Source: Flexivirga oryzae
Lineage (GTDB): Bacteria; Actinomycetota; Actinomycetes; Actinomycetales; Dermatophilaceae
Direction of reading: 5' to 3'
NCBI RefSeq assembly: GCF_014190805.1
Contig: NZ_JACHVQ010000001.1
Span: forward strand, 1,674,001 to 1,738,000
DNA length: 64,000 bases
The notes beneath the pieces are model-generated. The model was given only the letters and a program-made list of their open reading frames with translations, had not been told where the DNA came from and ran no database searches. The translations under genes were made by a program, and so were the position numbers. Of this stretch, positions 63,552 to 64,000 are shown piece by piece (position 1 is the first letter of the stretch; each line of letters starts with the position of its first letter).

Positions 63552-64000
63552 CCTTGCAGAGCATCGACGATCTCCCAGCGCGCTTGCCACGCAACGGGTG
63601 CCGCACCCGGAATGTTGAGGAAGCCGTGCGGCACACCGCGGTAGTGCGTCAGCCGGGTCGCGACCCCGCTGCGCTGCAGCGCGGCGGCGTAGTCCGCCCC
63701 CTCCGGGGCGAGGGGGTCGAACTCGGCGGTCTGGATCAGCGCCGGTGCCGCCCCCTCGTGCGATGCGGCCTGCAGCGGGGAGATCTGCGCGTCGTCCGCC
63801 GCGACCGGCGCACCGTCGAGGTAGAGGGACTTGTAGGTGTCCAGGACAGCGGTCGGCGCCTTGTGCTCGGGCGCCTTGCGGTAGTCGGGTGCCAGCACCA
63901 GCGCGCCGGTCTCGTCGGCGATCATCGTGAGCGGCGACTCGTAGTCGAGCGGACGCCCCAGGGTCCAGCCGCCGCCGTGGTAGTACACGACCACGGGTGC
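63539..64000 (-). CDS. Alpha/beta hydrolase (HSL type), 5' end beyond the window, shortened core
   Basis: About 153 C-terminal residues of a hormone-sensitive-lipase-type esterase are visible; the N-terminus lies past 64000. The oxyanion motif VVYYHGGGWTLG and the C-terminal His/Asp region (TAEFDPLAPEG; GVPHGFLNI) are clear. The usual stretch between them containing the nucleophile GDSAGG is missing: APEHKAPTAVLDTY passes straight to KSLYLDGAPVAADDAQISPL. An in-frame loss of about 100 residues would explain it, and the product is probably inactive or altered. Confidence 0.78.
   Translation of the reverse strand, partial: APVVVYYHGGGWTLGRPLDYESPLTMIADETGALVLAPDYRKAPEHKAPTAVLDTYKSLYLDGAPVAADDAQISPLQAASHEGAAPALIQTAEFDPLAPEGADYAAALQRSGVATRLTHYRGVPHGFLNIPGAAPVAWQARWEIVDALQGWFA

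Overview
The window is chromosomal DNA from a high-GC actinobacterium. Markers include a mycothiol ligase (MshC), the proteasome-type ATPase ARC, a TrmI-type tRNA m1A58 methyltransferase, the SigK/RskA pair, an F420-type LLM oxidoreductase, DUF3090 and DUF5703 proteins, a SARP-type regulator and an actinobacterial class of sortase. Gene content and style fit the Micrococcales, perhaps Dermacoccaceae or Intrasporangiaceae; the genus is an inference and was not tested.

Layout. 1-6.2 kb: an ATP-grasp ligase (cut by the left edge) and a serine hydrolase face an amino-acid permease, a tandem universal-stress protein and a TetR regulator across an intergenic region with repeated GTAACG boxes. 6.3-9.8 kb: a scarred accessory patch with a ParB/DGQHR-like gene, an alpha-L-fucosidase gene split by a 1014-bp internally deleted IS3-family element (16-bp terminal inverted repeats, TAG target duplication), and the tail of a sugar ABC permease. 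9.9-12.2 kb: a two-subunit CoA-transferase facing a frameshifted IclR regulator. 12.2-18 kb: a secreted ricin-type lectin facing a large SARP-AAA regulator, then a GNAT acetyltransferase. 18-26.2 kb: an eight-gene leftward operon (FAD oxidoreductase, DUF1365, two cyclopropane-synthase-like methyltransferases, DUF1295, photolyase, SigK, RskA), which is an expanded version of the mycobacterial sigK locus. 26.3-31.4 kb: stress and cell-surface genes (CsbD, small membrane proteins, response regulator, lipoprotein, CHRD-like surface protein with sortase, tRNA-Leu(GAG), TerD).

31.5-46.7 kb is mostly housekeeping: ATP-dependent DNA ligase, M20 peptidase, DUF5703, aldo/keto reductase, LLM oxidoreductase, a phosphatase/DUF3090/SCO1664-like/MshC run, PAC2, cobalamin methionine synthase MetH and a HAD phosphatase without an ordinary start codon. 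Four short tandem-repeat arrays (36, 33, 52 and 53 bp units) sit in intergenic gaps from 34 to 56 kb. 46.9-51.2 kb is a patchy accessory region: GNAT remnant, DinB protein, GNAT, unknown gene, VapBC-type toxin-antitoxin, potassium channel and a frameshifted methyltransferase. 51.2-56.2 kb: RecB-type nuclease, M50 protease, TrmI and ARC; ARC is not followed by dop-pup-prcBA. 56.5-64 kb: YCII protein with its ECF sigma factor, a MerR regulator fused to a DNA sliding-clamp-like domain next to an MFS exporter, an FBP/FusB-like zinc protein, an alditol oxidase, a Gfo/Idh/MocA oxidoreductase and an alpha/beta hydrolase cut by the right edge.

The most intriguing items are the MerR-sliding-clamp fusion coupled to an exporter, the expanded SigK lipid/photolyase operon, the CHRD-like protein and sortase pair without an evident LPxTG motif, and the promoter repeats of the ATP-grasp/permease locus. 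Several genes are broken (fucosidase, ABC permease, IclR, transposase, methyltransferase, GNAT). For the single-base frameshifts, sequencing error cannot be excluded from the sequence alone.
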